Source: Hyphomicrobiales bacterium | GTDB taxonomy: Bacteria > Pseudomonadota > Alphaproteobacteria > Rhizobiales > Beijerinckiaceae | Length of the DNA: 6,665 bases | Direction: 5' to 3' | Assembly: GCA_003567055.1 (NCBI GenBank) | Contig: PXAW01000555.1 | Location: forward strand, 1-6,665 | In this document: positions 5,327 through 6,665 of the stretch, in pieces | How positions within the stretch are numbered: position 1 is the stretch's first letter | How the letters are laid out: every line of letters starts with the position of its first letter | Program-made: the position numbers and the translations under genes | Notes under the pieces: model-generated | Seen by the model: the letters and a program-made list of their open reading frames with translations, nothing else | What the model was told of the DNA's origin: nothing | Databases searched by the model: none

Positions 5327-5989
5327 TCAGCGCATCGCGCCCTTGATCTGCGACAACGGCACGCGTTGCTCGCCGATCAGCAGAACCGGCTCCTGGCCCT
5401 CCAGGTCGAGCGCATCGACGACACCCTCGACTTCGGTATTCACGGAGATCGGCTGGCCGGAACTGTCGCGCGCATTGATATTGATCGAATAGCGCCCGTC
5501 CGGGGCGGGCTGCCCGGTGGAATTGGTGCCGTCCCAGGTGAAGATCTGCCGCCCGGCTGAGAGCGCACCCGAGCGGGTGGCGACCGTGTTGCCGGCCTGA
5601 TCGCGGATCTCGATCGTGGTGCGCGCGGCATTGAGCGGGACATCGAGCGTCCATTCGGCCTTGCCCTCGCTGAGTTGCGCCTCCTTGCCGTCGGCGCGCA
5701 CCTTCATGCCCACGAAGCTCGCAGCAGTCGCGACATTCTGCGCACGCGAGGTCGCGAGCAGGGATTCCAGCACCTCGTTCGATTTGATCTGCTGCTCGAC
5801 CGAAGCGAACTGCACCAGCTGCTGGGTGAACTCGTTCGTGTCGAGCGGATCGAGCGGGCTCTGGTTCTGCAATTGCGTCGTCAGCAAGAGCAGAAACGCG
5901 TCGAAATTATCCGCAATGCCCTTGCGCGCGGTCTCAGCCTGTTGGGCTGAGCCCTGTCCGGCCATGATGTTTTCAAGTCCCGCAGCCAT
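5327..5989 (-). CDS. flgD: FlgD, hook-capping (hook assembly scaffold) protein
   Basis: This 220-residue protein has the classic FlgD N-terminal motif NFDAFLLLLTTQLQNQSPLD (28-47) followed by DPLDTNEFTQQLVQFASVEQ (47-66). A FlgD Ig-like/tudor region spans about 92-215, with TTIEIRDQAGNTV (124-136) and TWDGTNSTGQPAPDGRYSI (151-169). FlgD is exported by the flagellar type III system and caps the growing hook so that FlgE subunits polymerise; it does not remain in the finished flagellum. The ATG at 5987-5989 has GAGG about 7 nt upstream. A second in-frame ATG at codon 9 is less well placed. It follows fliK by 25 nt and is presumably in the same transcript. I see no strong terminator after the stop before the sciP promoter region. 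flgE, which commonly follows flgD, is not here. Confidence 0.96.
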   Translation of the reverse strand: MAAGLENIMAGQGSAQQAETARKGIADNFDAFLLLLTTQLQNQSPLDPLDTNEFTQQLVQFASVEQQIKSNEVLESLLATSRAQNVATAASFVGMKVRADGKEAQLSEGKAEWTLDVPLNAARTTIEIRDQAGNTVATRSGALSAGRQIFTWDGTNSTGQPAPDGRYSININARDSSGQPISVNTEVEGVVDALDLEGQEPVLLIGEQRVPLSQIKGAMR

Positions 5990-6014
5990 GACGGCCTCGC
6001 TTTCCGATATGGTT

Positions 6015-6665
6015 TCAAATGCTCAGATCGACGCCGCCGAGGGCGCGCCGCAGGGCCTGACGTGCGAGCAGGGTCTCGCGGGCCAGAGCCCGGATCTCCG
6101 CTGCCGCCAGACCTTTTTCACTCTCGTCACCGTCGCGGCCACGCCCGTCACCGGGCCCGCGCCCCTCATCCTCGTCGCCATCATCGGCATGCCGGTCGCC
6201 GTCATCGCGCAGGGAAAGGTCGATCCCGTCCTCCGAGGGTTTCAGCCCGGCCTGCTCGAAGGCGCGCTCCAGCGTGCGCGCATCGCGCTGCAGAAGCTGG
6301 AGCGTCTCCACCCGGTCCACGACGAGCCGCGCCTTGACCGTGCCTTCGTCATCGATGTCGAGGCTCACCGCGATACGCCCGAGTTCCGCAGGATCGAGCC
6401 TGATATCGAAGCGGCTCGCCCCGCCCATCGCCTTCATGCCGAGGGCCATCGGTACCGCTGAGAGCGGCGTGTTGATCAGCACCGATCCGTTCGTCTGTGG
6501 CGCCGCAGTGCCGGCCTGGCCGGCTGCATTGCTCTGACCATTCGCCGTCGTGCTCGCCTCTGCGGCGGCCTGGGCCGCGCCCTTTGCCTGCACCGGGACG
6601 CCTTCGCCGCCGGCCTGCATCATGCGCGCCACCTGCTCGACCGCGTGGCGTGCGGATTGCTCATC
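6015..6665 (-). CDS. fliK: FliK, flagellar hook-length control protein, C-terminal part only
   Basis: The frame is open to the right window edge (first visible residues DEQSARHAVEQ), so the N-terminal part is missing and 216 residues are visible. A GTG at 6632 lies inside the frame and is not the real start. After an Ala/Gln/Gly-rich low-complexity linker (about 20-60) comes the FliK C-terminal hook-length domain, with RFDIRLDPAELGRIAVSLDI (85-104) and LQLLQRDARTLERAFEQAGL (122-141), both hallmark segments. An unusually acidic Asp/Gly/Arg-rich stretch follows (about 153-182), then a helix rich in A, R and L and the end GGVDLSI. FliK is a secreted ruler that contacts FlhB when the hook reaches full length and switches export from hook to filament subunits. 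flgD starts 25 nt after its stop. Sequence similarity outside the C-terminal domain is low in this family, so the assignment rests on that domain and on the neighbour flgD. Confidence 0.92.
   Translation of the reverse strand, partial: DEQSARHAVEQVARMMQAGGEGVPVQAKGAAQAAAEASTTANGQSNAAGQAGTAAPQTNGSVLINTPLSAVPMALGMKAMGGASRFDIRLDPAELGRIAVSLDIDDEGTVKARLVVDRVETLQLLQRDARTLERAFEQAGLKPSEDGIDLSLRDDGDRHADDGDEDEGRGPGDGRGRDGDESEKGLAAAEIRALARETLLARQALRRALGGVDLSI

Overview
This window is the end of a flagellar gene cluster from a high-GC alphaproteobacterium that uses the CtrA cell-cycle circuit. Evidence is a clear SciP (DUF1153) CtrA-inhibitor gene, a FlbD-type sigma-54 activator with a degenerate receiver domain, and three TTAA-N7-CTAA CtrA-type boxes in the two main intergenic regions. 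Layout and gene content resemble the Caulobacter crescentus fliK-flgD / sciP / fliF-fliH(flbE)-fliN-flbD region. I cannot name the genus from the sequence. All genes read on the minus strand, so transcription runs from high to low coordinates.

In transcription order: (1) the 3' part of fliK (hook-length control, entering from the right edge) and flgD (hook cap), 25 nt apart and presumably co-transcribed; (2) a 143-nt intergenic region with two opposed CtrA-type boxes, then sciP as a single gene closed by a strong Rho-independent terminator; (3) a short promoter region with a third CtrA-type box and a perfect 20-bp palindrome, then the operon fliF-fliH-fliN-flbD (MS ring, export ATPase regulator, C-ring protein, sigma-54 activator); (4) a 128-nt gap with no convincing terminator; (5) the N-terminal half of a CurA-like NADPH-dependent oxidoreductase that runs off the left edge and has no apparent link to motility.

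The genes fit the known flagellar hierarchy. CtrA would switch on sciP and the early fliF operon. SciP would then damp CtrA-driven transcription. FlbD, last gene of the fliF operon, would activate the sigma-54-dependent hook and filament genes and may feed back on the fliF promoter. The palindrome lies where such feedback could act.

Departures from the Caulobacter-like pattern are the absence of fliG between fliF and fliH (these two genes overlap by 14 nt), no flgE after flgD, and no flhA after flbD. I found no mobile elements, RNA genes, CRISPR arrays or clearly undescribed system. The points worth following are regulatory: the palindrome, the paired CtrA boxes and the reassigned fliF start. 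No stretch longer than 300 bases lacks a gene.
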